The notes under the pieces: generated by a model
What the model saw: only the letters and a program-made list of their open reading frames with translations
The model's database searches: none
What the model was told of the DNA's origin: nothing
NCBI GenBank assembly: GCA_024138025.1
Contig: JAMXBD010000063.1
Coordinates: 1,984,001 to 2,048,000, forward strand
Origin: Combretum micranthum
Taxonomy: Eukaryota; Streptophyta; Magnoliopsida; Myrtales; Combretaceae
Length of the DNA: 64,000 nucleotides
Direction of reading: 5' to 3'
Made by a program: the position numbers and the translations under genes
In this document: piece by piece, positions 24,100 through 35,764 of the stretch
Layout of the letters: each line of letters starts with the position of its first letter
Numbering within the stretch: position 1 is the stretch's first letter

Positions 24100-25404
24100 T
24101 CTGATTTTATTAATCTATACATAATGATCAACTGCTCTTTTCACTTTCAGTCCATGTGGACTAAACATCCCACTTGTCTATTGTTAGTAGCAAGGATATG
24201 GAGGGAAAGTCATGACAATTGTCTTGAAGCTATTCAACGACTCTCATCTCAGTTTGGAAAGTGGAATAAAGAGGTTTTTGGGAATGTAAAATTTTAAAAG
24301 GCCAAAATTCCCCGACACTTGCATCAACTAACGATTGGTCTGGCCTATAATCCTTCTCCTCGATTGCTTCTAGAGGAACAAACATGTCAATCCAACTAAA
24401 ACTTTTTTTGGATCGAGAAGAAAGTTTATGGAAAATGAAATCTAGAACTAAATGGATCATGGATGGTAAACGTAACACCTGATATTATCATGCTTCAACA
24501 CTTACTCGAAGATCCAAAAATCGTATTCTAGATATTAGGACTTCTGTTGGTGATTGGCTTTATGAGCCCAAGTACATCTCTGATGCTTTCTTATCTTTCT
24601 TTCAGAATCTCTTTCATACTTGTAAATTGCAATCTTCATGTCATAAACTATGTCCTCTCTCTTAGCAAGGTAGCTTTATGGAGGACCAAGTCAGGTCTTT
24701 AAGCCAGCCAATCTATGATCTTGAAATCAAAAGTGGCTTATGATCTATTGGCTCTTGGAAAACGTCAGGCAAAGATGGCCTCCATTCTTTCTTCTATAAA
24801 AATTTTTTGCCAACAATTGGCCGCTCGATGAAAAAACAAGTCCAAGACATTCTCACCTCACTTCATATACCACCCAAGATAAATCAAACTTAGTTAATTC
24901 TTACTCCTAAACATCCATGTGCAAATCAATTGCATCAATTTCAATCAATAAGCCTATGTCAAACCCTATATAAATTAGTTGTCAAAATCTTGGTCAACGA
25001 GTTAAAAGCACACCTTCACACTCTCATCCATCCATCTCAGGCAGTTTCATTAAAGGGAGGAAGGTAACGGACCAGATAATTTTAATAAATGAGGTCCTTC
25101 ATTCCTTTCATTAGAAACACCTTGTTGGTCAATGGATGCTAATTAAATTAGATTTGGCCAAAGCTTATGATCATGTAGAATGGGATTATATTCGTTGGGC
25201 CCTTAAAAACTTACAATTCCCAACTTGATGGATTACTTTGATTGATAGTTGTCTTTCGACAACATCAATAAAAGCCTTCCTTAATGGTACTGCCTCTTAT
25301 GCTTTCAATCCAAGTCGTAACCTTTGATAAGGAGATCTACTCTCTCCTTATTTATTTATCCTAAGTCTAGAATTCTTGAGTAGAGCTATTGATTGGGTAT
25401 CGAA
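24100..25404 (+). pseudogene. LINE ORF2 fragment: linker and reverse transcriptase
   Basis: A broken reading frame with L1-type RT motifs: WIMDGKRNT near 24451, PKHPCANQL near 24909, and DLAKAYDHVEWDYIRWAL ending near 25207. The RT motif block ends near 25395 as SLEFLSRAID. Interrupted by multiple stops and frame changes. The sequence then breaks at the 25405 insertion. Confidence 0.75.
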
Positions 25405-27060
25405 TCTAATAAATTAAATTCCTACTCTAAATATTCATATAACTTGTATATAGCAATGAGTAGGGTTGAATCCACAGGGATTGATAAAACTTTATTTTAT
25501 TTAAAGATTAAATGAAGAAAAGAAGAATGGAGGGGGTGGGGGGTGGGCGTGGGTTGTGAAATCAAAGAAAACTAATTATATCACAAGAAAGTAATCTAGT
25601 TCAAAAAGCAAATCAAAATCAAGGTGTTTCAAACCAAATGTATCATTACAATTCAGTTCACATAATTAATCAGTGATACAAAGATTTTTGTTCTTTATCT
25701 TGGATAGATTAGTTATGGTCATTAATAAGCTCTAACAACCTATCTCTTCTTACTTTTTCAATAATCAAAACAGGCCTTTGATTATATTCCTTAGTGATTA
25801 AATGACCTTAAACAAGCTCTTGGGATTTAATTCACCAATAGCATGAAGAATAAGAGTGATTACCAATTCAAGCTAACAAATCATAAGATGATCTATTTAG
25901 ACTATGTTATATATCTTCATAACACAAATCAATTATCTATCATATAATCAATCATGTTATTATACCACACAAATTAGAATAATCGAACAATCAAAGATTC
26001 AACGTTCTAGTTGACAGTATATTATCTTACTAACTGAAGAAATGGGCTCTAATTTGTATGAATTAAGCAAAATAACAATATCAAAACAATCAGAAGATAT
26101 ATAAGTACCCAAACATAAAGAATAAAACAATGATAAACCAGTTAGATCTCACAATCCTTGAAGAACCAAACTTGTAAATAATCCTTTGGCTATAATATGG
26201 AATTTAGCCACTCGTATCCATGAATTCCTTTTTCTTGTTATGATCTTCAAATGTCCAAGAGAAGCAAAAGATAAGAGATCTTATTTCCTTTTAGGTTCCA
26301 CGAGTTTTGATAATACAAGATGGATTATCTGTATAGCAACAGGATATTTGTAGAACAAAACAATGAATTTGATATATCACAAATTAAGCTAGTTCAAGGC
26401 CAGCAACCTTGAAATTGAGCTAGCCAACCTTTAATGTTTCTAATTAAATCCGAGACGAGGTGGTTGTCAACTTTCATGCTTATGCTACCAGCGTAGCTTA
26501 AATACTGGTGTCAACACTAGCAGCCTTGATACAATATTTGCCAGCGTATATTGATTAAATAATATTCCAATACAAAATCACTGGCATTGTTGGTGGCAGT
26601 ATGGAGGCAGCCTAAATGTAAGTCGGCCAAAGCCAACGGCTTTGATTTCCCCAAAGCCAGCATACATTGTTTGAATTAAAGGCTAGTAATGTTATTTTGT
26701 TATAAGCTGATGGTGTAGTAAGCAGTGTTAAAGTTTTCAATTATGTGAACAAGCAAGGCTGGCTTAAAGCCAGCGCTATAGACTCTACTTTAGCCGGCAT
26801 ACAGATGTTACATTGAAGGCTTATGAATTCTGCTCGTAGTCCAGCTGTGTCAATTTTAATCCGATGATGGTTGGCGACTTTTATACCTCATTCGCCGACC
26901 TACTTTTTTCACTTCACCAAATTTGCATAAGACTTCTCTAGATTGCTTCCATTTGCATTATAAGTCCTTCAAGACGTAAAATGTCAAAATAAACATACTT
27001 AAGTACAATTTCTCTAAAATCAATAATAAATTAAGTACAATTTATTCAATAAAAAGTGAG
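25405..27060 (-). mobile_element. 1.65-kb non-coding insertion inside the LINE
   Basis: Splits the LINE reverse transcriptase between the SRAID block and the FANDIIF block. The 11-bp direct repeat TAATAAATTAA near both edges (about 25408 and 27026) may be the target duplication. Near the left edge is GGTTGAATCCACAGGGATTG. On the minus strand this becomes CAATCCCTGTGGATTCAACC, laid out like the GTGGGAACGATACTC end near 43660. A (GCCAGC)-like motif recurs at 26400-26860. No coding domain was found. It is probably a non-autonomous retroelement; class uncertain. Confidence 0.5.
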
Positions 27061-27082
27061 TATAATATGCTTTGATCAACTA

Positions 27083-29429
27083 TGGAACATTAAATCCAGC
27101 TGGGCAATTAGGTTCCTTTCCAAATACATACATCATCTTTTTTCCTCTCGCATGTCATGTTTGCAAATGACATCATTTTTATCGCCCAAGTCAATGTCCA
27201 AAATGCCAAGACAATCCAAACTTTACTTAGTGAATTTGGCAATATGTTAGGTGTTCACACTAATTTGGAAAGTACATCATCTTAGCATGGCAAGTCGACT
27301 TGTGTTAGCAAAATCAATGCTTGACTCTCTTTCTACCTATTTTATGCAAGCTGCTCCGTTGCCTCTCAAAACTTTAACACAGCTAGAAAGACTAACAAGG
27401 AATTTTTTATGGAATGGAGTAAGTGAGGAACGCAAAACTCATTGGGTGTCTTGGAAACAGATCACTAATCCCAAGGACAAAGGGGGACTTGGATTATGTA
27501 ACCTGATATGAATCTAAGGGGGGACTTGGATTATGTAACCTGATACGAATCCAAGGAGGGTAAAAAATTATTTCCTTCAAGATTTAGGGTTCTTCAATAT
27601 TTTTAGGGTTTTCCACAAATAAAACTATGAAAACATAAAGATATGGATGAAATCGTAATTCGATAAAACATACAAATCACAAAATCAAACTAACCATTGA
27701 TCCACATCATCTTCCCGTTTGAGCCTTGATACTCCATTTTTAAATCAAGTTTGCCTAAATTCATTCAATGTTCGATCCTTCCCTAAAGTTGAATTGAATT
27801 GCACTTGATGCATTCACATCATAACCTGAGGACACGAAACCAATCTTGTGCAATACAACAATGGTATACTTGGAAGCATCAAAAATTAAAGTAGACCCAC
27901 TTGATTACTGCAACACATCACCGGCTTCAAAATCCACTTTGTCCATCTACTCCGATAAGGGCTTCTTCTTAGGAAAGGAATTATTTTATGCTCATCAACG
28001 GCATAAGGACAATGGATACAAAATTTTGGGAAATGGATCTTCAACTTCGTTCTGGTATGATTGGTGGGTGGGCCATAGTCTATTGCAAAATTTCATTGCT
28101 AGTCCTTTATTACAAGGTTCAGACTAACTTAAGGTAGCGGACTGTTGGATATCGAAGACACAATGGAATGAATCACTTCTTGGTTTCCCCATTTCAAATG
28201 CCATTGTTTCATATTGTGGACCCATTCAGTTAAGGCAAGCCAAATTGGATGATAATGGGGCTTTCCTCGGACTCACGTCTCATACCAAGTCTAAGAAATA
28301 TTTATGATACACTACATTTTCATGCTTATGATTCTCACGCTACACAGACAAAATGGTTGTGGACATCCACCTTTATACCAAAAGTTAAAATCTTTTTGTG
28401 GAGTGTTTATCATAATTGTCTTTCAACAACCACAAATCTCCGACACCGTAAGATCAAATTAGATGTTGTATGCCTCGGCTGTGGAACACTAGATGAAACA
28501 TTGATCTATGCTTTTGTCATGTGTCCTTGTCTCAAATCCATTTTTGATGCAATGCATATTTCTCCGCCTTTATCTTTTTCAACATGGTTTTCTTTCATTT
28601 CATGGATGCAGCACAATAATACTATTAAAAAAGCTAAACACCATGATGTCCATTCACCCATAGGCTTTACATTTGTCATCACATTATAGCGAAGTAGGTA
28701 TTTCCGTAACAAATTAATCTTTCGACAAGCAAGCCTCACTGATGACACAGTCTCTACTGCTCAAATCACAACACATGAGCTATGGACTTATTCACGACAC
28801 AAGAAACTGTACGACATTCAAATCACCAGGTTATCTTGAATCCTATCATCACCTAGATTTTACAAACTTAACACGGATGGTTCCTATCTGAATTCTGCAG
28901 CCACGCATCCATTGGGTTAGTCCTTCAAGACCATAGGGGCACATGGCTTTTTGGCCACGCTCAAAAAATGGGTACCATGGACATCCTCCTTGCTGAGCTA
29001 TAGGCAGTACCCTATGGACTCAAATTTTGCATTGATCACCATTTATTGAATTTAGACATAGCCATTGACTCAAAAATTGCAATGTCTTTGTTGACTTCAT
29101 CTTCAAATATCTAAGTCAAATAACTCCATGTTGTTCCATTGTGCAGGGAAAGCTTAACCCAATTGCAACATTTTAGTATCAGCTATCAACCACGTGAAAC
29201 AATTCAACTAGTAGATGCTCTTGCACACTATGCACAGGATATGCAGGAGATGGACACTTTTTGGACAGCACCTCTGCCATGTTTTAAACAGTTCTTAAAC
29301 TTGGATGTAAATATGGTGAATCCTAGAAAGGCTAGACATGTTGTGAAGCAAAATGTTGGCTTTTGTCTTAACTCCTTACCAAGGAGATCTACTTATCCCC
29401 TGGTTAAGCTTTTGTATTTTGTTTTTTGA
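27083..29429 (+). pseudogene. LINE ORF2 fragments: RT catalytic block, zf-RVT, RNase H
   Basis: Resumes the LINE after the insertion. FANDIIF replaces the usual FADD block, followed by NAKTIQTLLSEFG, LAKSMLDSL, NFLWNG and a GGLGLCNL segment that is tandemly duplicated. After unrelated sequence come the FWYDWWVGHSLL block, a zinc-finger-like zf-RVT segment (CLGCG...CPCLKSIFDAM) and an RNase H with NTDGSY and VDALAHYA. Frames are broken many times. Confidence 0.75.
27482..27555 (+). repeat. 37-bp tandem duplication in the LINE
   Basis: GGGGGACTTGGATTATGTAA plus 17 bases occurs at 27482 and again at 27519 with three differences. The LINE frame stops in the first copy. Confidence 0.85.
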
Positions 29430-29625
29430 ATCATAATCTAATATGCTTTATTTACTGAAAAAAATGGATCTTTTCATGTTGTGAGTACCATGGCCTACAA
29501 ATTGAGCTTATGTAAGCTAAGAAATAAAACTTAAGACTATTAAGTCAATGAGGATTTAAAAGAGTGTGAGGATATGTCCATAACAAGATACCATAATCTA
29601 TTCTCAAATCAAGTGAATTAATCAA

Positions 29626-29831
29626 TGTAGAATTTAAATTTCAATTTAGGGGGCTAGCTATAAACGTGTTTGTTGTAACAGAATCTGAAAAATAGAATAG
29701 CTGTGAAGATATGGTAGTTAGTAGTAGTTATCTATTTTAAGTACAACTCCTCTTGTATAAATATCGTGTAAAAAGGAGAATGAAATACAATTGAATCATT
29801 CAACAAATATTCTGGGTTTCTCGTATCTACA
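29626..29831 (+). repeat. Copia 5' LTR
   Basis: Starts TGTAGAATTT and ends CTCGTATCTACA. A TATA-type box TATAAATAT lies at 29756-29764 and probably drives transcription of the element. Confidence 0.96.
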
Positions 29832-29843
29832 TGGTATCAGAGC
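29832..29843 (+). other. Copia primer-binding site
   Basis: TGGTATCAGAGC directly abuts the 5' LTR and is the standard complement of the initiator methionine tRNA 3' end in plant Copia elements. Confidence 0.93.
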
Positions 29844-29892
29844 AATTCTAGCCATATAAACCCTAAAATATTTCTGAAATCGAAATACGAAC

Positions 29893-32800
29893 ATGAGCAC
29901 CGAAACTGAAACACCACCACCACAGCAAATCATCATCCAACAAGAGAATGTTGCGTTTCCAAATAGGGTCATTCTCGACGAAACCAACTACCCTTTATGG
30001 TCTCAATTAATGGAGATGCGAATCGGAGCGCGGAATAAAGCTGGATATCTCACTGGAACAGAAGCAAAACCAGCAACTGCTGACTCTAAATATGCCACAT
30101 GGATTACTGAAAATCAAAAGGTAAAGAGTTGGCTTATTGACTCTATGTCTCCATCTCTTATGCAGCGATTTATTCGATTGCCAACAGCAAAAGACGTATG
30201 GGAGGCCGTATCGAAGACCTTTTATGATCGATCCGATGAAACGAAACTGTTTGAACTCAACCAAAAATCTTTTTCCACTCGGCAGGAGGGCAGACCACTA
30301 TCCACATATTTTTCTGAACTTATGGCTATCTTTTAGGAGATCGATCATCGAACAACAGAACACGAAAATACTGTGAATGGTGTAATCACATTACATTCAG
30401 CAATGGCCAGACTACGCGTCCATATTTTTTTAAGTGGATTGGATCCTGAGTTTGATCAGGTTGGAGGTGAAATCTTACGAAAAGATCCAAAGTTAGATTT
30501 GGAAAGTACATATGCCTATGTTAGGCGTGAGTATCAACAGCGCAAAACTATGGGAGGAGTTCCTGAGCACACAGCATTGCAGATTCGTCAAGGATCACCA
30601 TCAGGAGCTGGGAGGAATCGAAAACCATCTTCAGGGAAGACAAACAATCTTGTGTGTGACCATTATGGTGAGAACGGTCATTCCAAACAACGATGCTATG
30701 AAATCATCGGGTATCCTGAGTGGTGGGATTTTTCCAAGAAGCCAAGGAAGAAACCTGCTGGAAAAGCAATGATCAGTGATGCTGTTACAAAGGGAGATGA
30801 GGTACCTACAGTTCATGTTGCACGATCAGGTAATGCAGGTAAGGAACATGCTTTTACTGCCTTTTCTAGGCTAAACTCTTGGATAATTGATACAGGTGCA
30901 TCTGACCATATGATTGGAGATTCAAATAAATTACAATCTTTTTTTCCATCCTCTCACACAACTGTATCCACCGCAAATGGAAATGAATGCCCAGTAACGG
31001 GTGAAGGATCTCTCGCTTTATCTAAAGATCTTAAATTAAACACAGTTTTAGTAGTTCCTTCCTTGGAGTCTAATCTTCTCTCAGTGGGTCAAATCACATC
31101 CTCTCTTAATTATACCGTAACTTTTTGGCCATCCTTTTGTGTTTTTCAGGATATTCTGACTCACAAGACTCTTAGTTATGGTGTTAAACGGGGCAAGCTG
31201 TATTACCTAGACTTGACAGAGGATGGAGATCGAAAAGTCAGTCGGGTACATCTTACGGATCGTAAGGCAAAAGCTCAAGAACTTGTCTGGTTATGGCATC
31301 GTCGTCTGGGGCATTTGTCTTTTAGTTACCTTAAGAAATTGAAACCTCAACTGTTTCTGAATTTTGATGAATCAATGTTTGTTTGTGATGTGTGTGAACT
31401 GGCAAAGAGCCATCGTGTTCCTTATTTGCCTAGCTCTAATAAAAGTGTTAAACCATTTGCCGTAATACATTTGGATGTTTGGGGTCCTGCAAAATTTTCT
31501 TCCTTATCCAATGCAAAATATTTTGTTACATTTATTGATGAATGTACTCGTATGACTTGGATAGCATTGCTACGTAATAAGAGTGGTGTTTGTGATGCCT
31601 TTTATGAATTTCGAAATATGGTGCATACTCAATATCAGGTACCTATTTTGGTATTGCAAACTGATAATGCTATGGAGTTTATGGATAGTTCACTTAGGAA
31701 ATTTTTGACTCAACAAGGAATTAGGCATCATACCTCATGCACATATGCTCAACAAAATGGCTTGGCAGAAAGGAAAAACAGACAAATACTTGAAGTAGTT
31801 CGTGCCTCTTTATTTGGGATGAATATGCCAAGGTTCTATTAGGGAGAAGCAGTTAAATCTGCTGTGTACCTCATAAATCGTACACCTTCACGTGTGCTAG
31901 ACTTCCAAACCCCGCAGCAAAAATTGAACTCTGTCCTTAAAACTCATCATATGCCGAATCTTGAGCTTAGAATTTTTTGCTGTACTGTTTTTGTTCATGT
32001 TCCAAAACCCTTGCGCAATAAGCTGGATCCATATGCTACCAAGTGTGTGTTTGTTGGATATTCAGATTCCCAAAAGGGTTATCGTTGTTATGATCCATAG
32101 TTACGAAAATTGCACATCAGTATGGACGTATCCTTTAGGGAAAATGAACCATATTATAACAAAGACAATTCATCGTTTTCTCTTCAGGGGGAGAGTTGGA
32201 GTAACGGGAATATGTTCTTGGAATGTGGAGCAGATAATACTGCAGGTGACACTGAAGTGGAAACAGCTAGAACAGGCATTTTTTCAGGTACTGAAAGAAT
32301 AGTAGAAGTCGAACCAATTCCACCTGAAGAAGCTCAGCTGAACATAGATGATCATGGTAATATTAGCTTATCTCCTTTAACACCAACTAATGAAGAGGTG
32401 ATTCAGAATAATCAGGTACCTTCTGATCTTACTTCTCCCATATCTGATTCTGATGTTTCTGAGCCTGACATTTCTATTATTGAACCAATGCCTGTTGTGT
32501 CTACCTCAAAGTACCCACAAAGATCCAACAAAGGCGTGCCGAAAAAACAATATGAGCCTGACCTGAAAACGAATGTTAAATACCCCATTAGTAATTATGT
32601 CTCCAATCAAAATCTGTCCAAATCATATGCATTTGTTGTTGATCAATTGTCTAGTATTTTGGTTCCTAGTAATGTGCAGGAAGCATTACAGGACCCGAAG
32701 TGGAAAAAGGCGATGAATGAAGAAATGGAGGCTTTACAAAAGAATGACACTTGGGAGCTTATATCATTGCCGGAAGGGAAGAAAACAGTTGGGTGTAGAT

Positions 32801-34202
32801 GGGTATACACTGTAAAGCTTAATGCGGATGGGAGCATTGATAGATACAAGGCTAGGCTTGTTGCTAAAGGGTATACTCAGAGGTATGGAGTAGACTATCA
32901 GGAAACTTTTGCTCCGGTAGCAAAACTCAACACCATAAGAATTCTGATTTCTATTGCTGTAAATCGAGGGTGGCCACTGCGACAGTTTGATGTGAAGAAT
33001 GCCTTCCTAAATGGGGAGCTAGAGGAAGAAGTATACATGGATTTGCCACCAGGAGTGAGAATGGATTCATCAAATGGCACCAAGGTGTGTAAATTGAAGA
33101 AATCACTATATGGTTTGAAACAATCTCCCAGAGCGTGGTTTGGCAGGTTATCCATGGCAATGAAGAATTTTGGCTATGAACAAAGTGGTTCAGATCATAC
33201 TTTGTTCACTAAGCATAAAGAAGGTAAAACCACAGTCTTGATCGTTTATGTAGATGATATGGTAGTAACGGGCAATGATTGCAACGAGATGAAACTACTA
33301 CATAAAAACTTGGCAGCCGAATTCAAAATGAAAGACTTAGGGGAACTTAAGTATTTTCTGGGAATCGAGGCAATGAGAACTGATGAAGGAGTTTCACTGT
33401 CTCAACAGAAGTATGTGTTGGACCTCTTGAAAGAAACTGGAATGCTTGATTGTAAGCCTGCGGAAACACCTATGGAGATAACTCATAAACTAGGAATTTT
33501 TCCAAATCAAAGTTCAGTTGATGTAGGGTGCTATCAAAGGTTAGTTGGGAGATTAATCTATTTGTCTCACACGCGACCCGATATATCGTATGCAGTGAGC
33601 GTGGTTAGTCAGTTCATGCATTAGCCGAGTAAGGAGCACATGGAAGCTGTCTATAGAATTCTGAGGTATTTAAAAGGTTCCCCTGGGAAAGGTTTATTTT
33701 TTGCAAAGAACAGAAGTTCTAATGTCGAAGGGTATATAGATGCGGACTGGGCAGGAGATAAGACTACGAGAAAGTCCACGGCAAGCTATTTTAAGTTCGT
33801 AGAAGGTAATCTTGTTACTTGGAGAAGCAAGAAGCAGAAAGTGGTAGCTAGATTAAGTGCTGAAGCTGAATTTCGTGGAATGGCACATGGAATCTGTGAA
33901 TTGCTTTAGATTTCTCGTGTCTTGAACGATTTGAGATAGAATTCACTAAGCCAATTAGTCTTTACTGTGATAATAAAGCAGCGATTGAAATTGCGCATAA
34001 TCTTATTCAACATGATCGTACTAAGCATGTAGAAGTTGACAGACACTTTATCAAGGAAAAGATTGATGAAAATGTTATTTGCTGTCCTTATATGAAGTCA
34101 GAAGACCAGCTAGCAGATGTACTTACTAAAGCTGTGTCAAGTAAAGCATTTCATAGAGTGATTAACAAGTTGGGCATGACAGATTGTTATACACCAACTT
34201 GA
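29893..34202 (+). pseudogene. Copia gag-pol polyprotein, interrupted
   Basis: One frame from ATG 29893 is open except for TAG codons at 30334, 31840, 32098, 33622 and 33907. A 1-bp loss near 33936 then shifts it to a frame ending at 34200-34202. Domains in order are gag with a zinc knuckle (about 30652-30693) in which the second Cys is replaced by Tyr (CDHYGENGHSKQRC), protease IIDTGASDHM, GAG-pre-integrase LWHRRLGHL, integrase with HLDVWG, QTDNAMEF and QQNGLAERK, RT with RWVYTVKLNADG, QFDVKNAFLNG and YVDDM, and RNase H with DADWAG and SAEAEF. At 31840 and 33907 the family has Trp, so TGG to TAG is likely. At 30334 a Gln codon is likely. Confidence 0.93.
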
Positions 34203-34209
34203 GGGGGAG
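34196..34209 (+). other. Copia polypurine tract
   Basis: The purine-rich stretch TGAGGGGGAG (34200-34209) directly precedes the 3' LTR and overlaps the polyprotein stop, the usual site for plus-strand priming. Confidence 0.85.
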
Positions 34210-34415
34210 TGTAGAATTTAAATTTCAATTTAGGGGGCTAGCTGTAAACGTGTTTGTTGTAACAGAATCTGAAAAATAGAATAGCTGTGAAGATATAGTA
34301 GTTAGTAGTAGTTATCTATTTTAAGTACAACTCCTCTTGTATAAATATCGTGTAAAAAGGAGAATGAAATACAATTGAATCATTCAACAAATATTCTGGG
34401 TTTCTCGTATCTACA
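34210..34415 (+). repeat. Copia 3' LTR
   Basis: Same length as the 5' LTR (206 bp). The differences are G for A in CTAGCTGTAAACG and A for G in AGATATAGTAG. Followed by the ATCAA target duplication. Confidence 0.96.
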
Positions 34416-34521
34416 ATCAAGATATTGAAAGACAGGGCAGAGCTTGATTAGGTTTTTTCTAATATTATAGACTATAGAAGAAGTTGACCATTATTGAAGT
34501 GAACCATTATTGAATTTGTCA

Positions 34522-35061
34522 CTGTATGTATGAGAATGATTTAGAATGGAATGGATTGGAATGAAATGAATTCTAAAATGATAGATTTATTCTTTGGAAG
34601 TGTAAACAAAATGGAATTAAATGGTTATAAAATGTATTTGTCATAAATGTCTCTAGTAATAAATACAAATCATAAATATGTAATAAGATAAAATAGTAAT
34701 TAAACTATATGTAATTAATAGAACTAGAATGGAATCGCTACGGTCCCATCAACGGGACCATCCAATGAATCATCTAACCATTAAAATAACTCTAGCAATA
34801 AGAATATCAACTATTTTAGTAATTCGATCACGGTTGGGTATGGTATGAGCTTTTGGATGGTGATGGGATTGGTCCCATCAAAATTAATGATAGGACTATA
34901 AAATTTTTCTCGCCTTTATGGAAAAGAAATCTAATTCCTCTTCAAATCAAAATCATTTATTTCAAATAATCATGATTTCGGCTTGTAAAAATGCATCTAA
35001 ATATAAGGAATAGAATGAAACCTGGAATTACATTCCATTTTAAATCTATTCCTACATACCG
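34522..35061. mobile_element. hAT-like MITE with nested repeat (approximate ends)
   Basis: Left end near GTATGTATGAGAATG and right end, reversed, GTATGTAGGAATAGATTT. Both run into TTTA(A/G)AATGGAATG, giving imperfect inverted ends of about 35 bp. A second repeat at about 34732-34915 lies inside it. No exact target duplication was found. Confidence 0.5.
34732..34915 (+). repeat. Dispersed repeat, copy 1 (see 59135-59310)
   Basis: Shares with 59135-59310 the blocks CAATGAATCATCTAACC / CAGGTCAATCATCTAACC, ATATTAACTATTT-like and ATCAAAATTAATGA. It also has partly inverted GGTCCCATC ends, consistent with a small MITE. Confidence 0.6.
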
Positions 35062-35143
35062 AACATGACATTATTGATTCTCTATTCCATGTCAAGCAAT
35101 AGAAGGCAAATCTTACAAGAGGGTTGCTCTTTTGTACCACTCA

Positions 35144-35545
35144 TGGCTTGTTTGGTATGTAGGAATGGATGCAATGAAATCACAATTCTAGCTTTCATTC
35201 ATTTTCTATGTTTAGAAGCATCGAGAAATCGGAATCACAATTTTTTGAAATTGACAATTCCAGCTTTTAAGGTGGAAGTGACAATTTTGATTATAAGGTA
35301 GAATTCGATTCTAGCTTTAAGAAGGTAGAGTCAAGATTCATTTTTGTTCTCCATTAAACAATCTTTACTGTAATTACCTTTCTATCTTATAGGAATTTAT
35401 CATCTCATTTATTGTAAATGATATTTTTGCTAAATTCTAATGTAAAGTAATGTGTTTCCATTTCATTATGCGTTTCCATCTAAATAAAGGAATGAATTTT
35501 TCATTATGTTATTGATTTCATTCCATTCAAAACAATTCTTATGCA
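35144..35545. mobile_element. MITE-like repeat, hAT type suspected
   Basis: Begins near GGCTTGTTTGGTATGTAGGA and ends in TTTCATTCCATTCAAAACAA, with weak inversion between the ends (AATGGA...ATGAAATCA). The GCTTGTTTGG start is common in plant hAT-type MITEs. Ends are uncertain. Confidence 0.35.
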
Positions 35546-35633
35546 TTAGGTTTATTTGTTTGAAAATTTATAGCATGTGAGATGTGTCAAGTACCATTTA
35601 CAATAGAGTGCAAAGTAGATGCTATAATTATTC

Positions 35634-35709
35634 TAGACTAAGGATATTGAAATTAAATTATAAATTCTTAATTGACTCCAAATACAGAGTAATTGTACGA
35701 GTGGAAGCA

Positions 35710-35764
<55 letters not shown>

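Larger units (their letters stand above)
24060..29460 (+). mobile_element. Decayed LINE (L1-type non-LTR retrotransposon) with insertions
   Basis: Plus-strand fragments occur in the normal L1 ORF2 order. They are an endonuclease-to-RT linker (WTKHP near 24159, GKWNKEVFGNV near 24260), reverse transcriptase (DLAKAYDHVEWDYI near 25155), the catalytic block as FANDIIF near 27155, thumb/connection (FLWNG, GGLGLCNL near 27400-27510), zf-RVT (FLWSVYHNCLSTTTNLRHRK near 28396) and RNase H (NTDGSY near 28872). There are many stops and frameshifts. It is interrupted by a 1.65-kb insertion after about 25405 and by non-LINE sequence at about 27556-27840. The 5' half (ORF1 and most of the endonuclease) was not found, as expected for 5' truncation. 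The region just after RNase H ends AT-rich near 29460, and the Copia element lies 165 bp further on. Confidence 0.82.
29626..34415 (+). mobile_element. Ty1/Copia LTR retrotransposon, complete, recently inserted
   Basis: Flanked by the direct repeat ATCAA at 29621-29625 and 34416-34420. The 206-bp LTRs (29626-29831, 34210-34415) begin TG and end CA and differ at two positions, both A/G. A primer-binding site matching initiator tRNA-Met begins immediately after the 5' LTR, and a purine tract precedes the 3' LTR. Internal order is gag, protease, integrase, RT, RNase H, which is Copia order. The coding region carries five TAG stops and one 1-bp loss, so this copy cannot make its own proteins although it looks young. 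Confidence 0.97.

Noticed and set aside
29893..33909. TAG codons as programmed read-through or recoding in Copia
   Set aside because: They fall at several sites including a conserved Trp and inside domains, not at one gag-pol junction; mutation is simpler.
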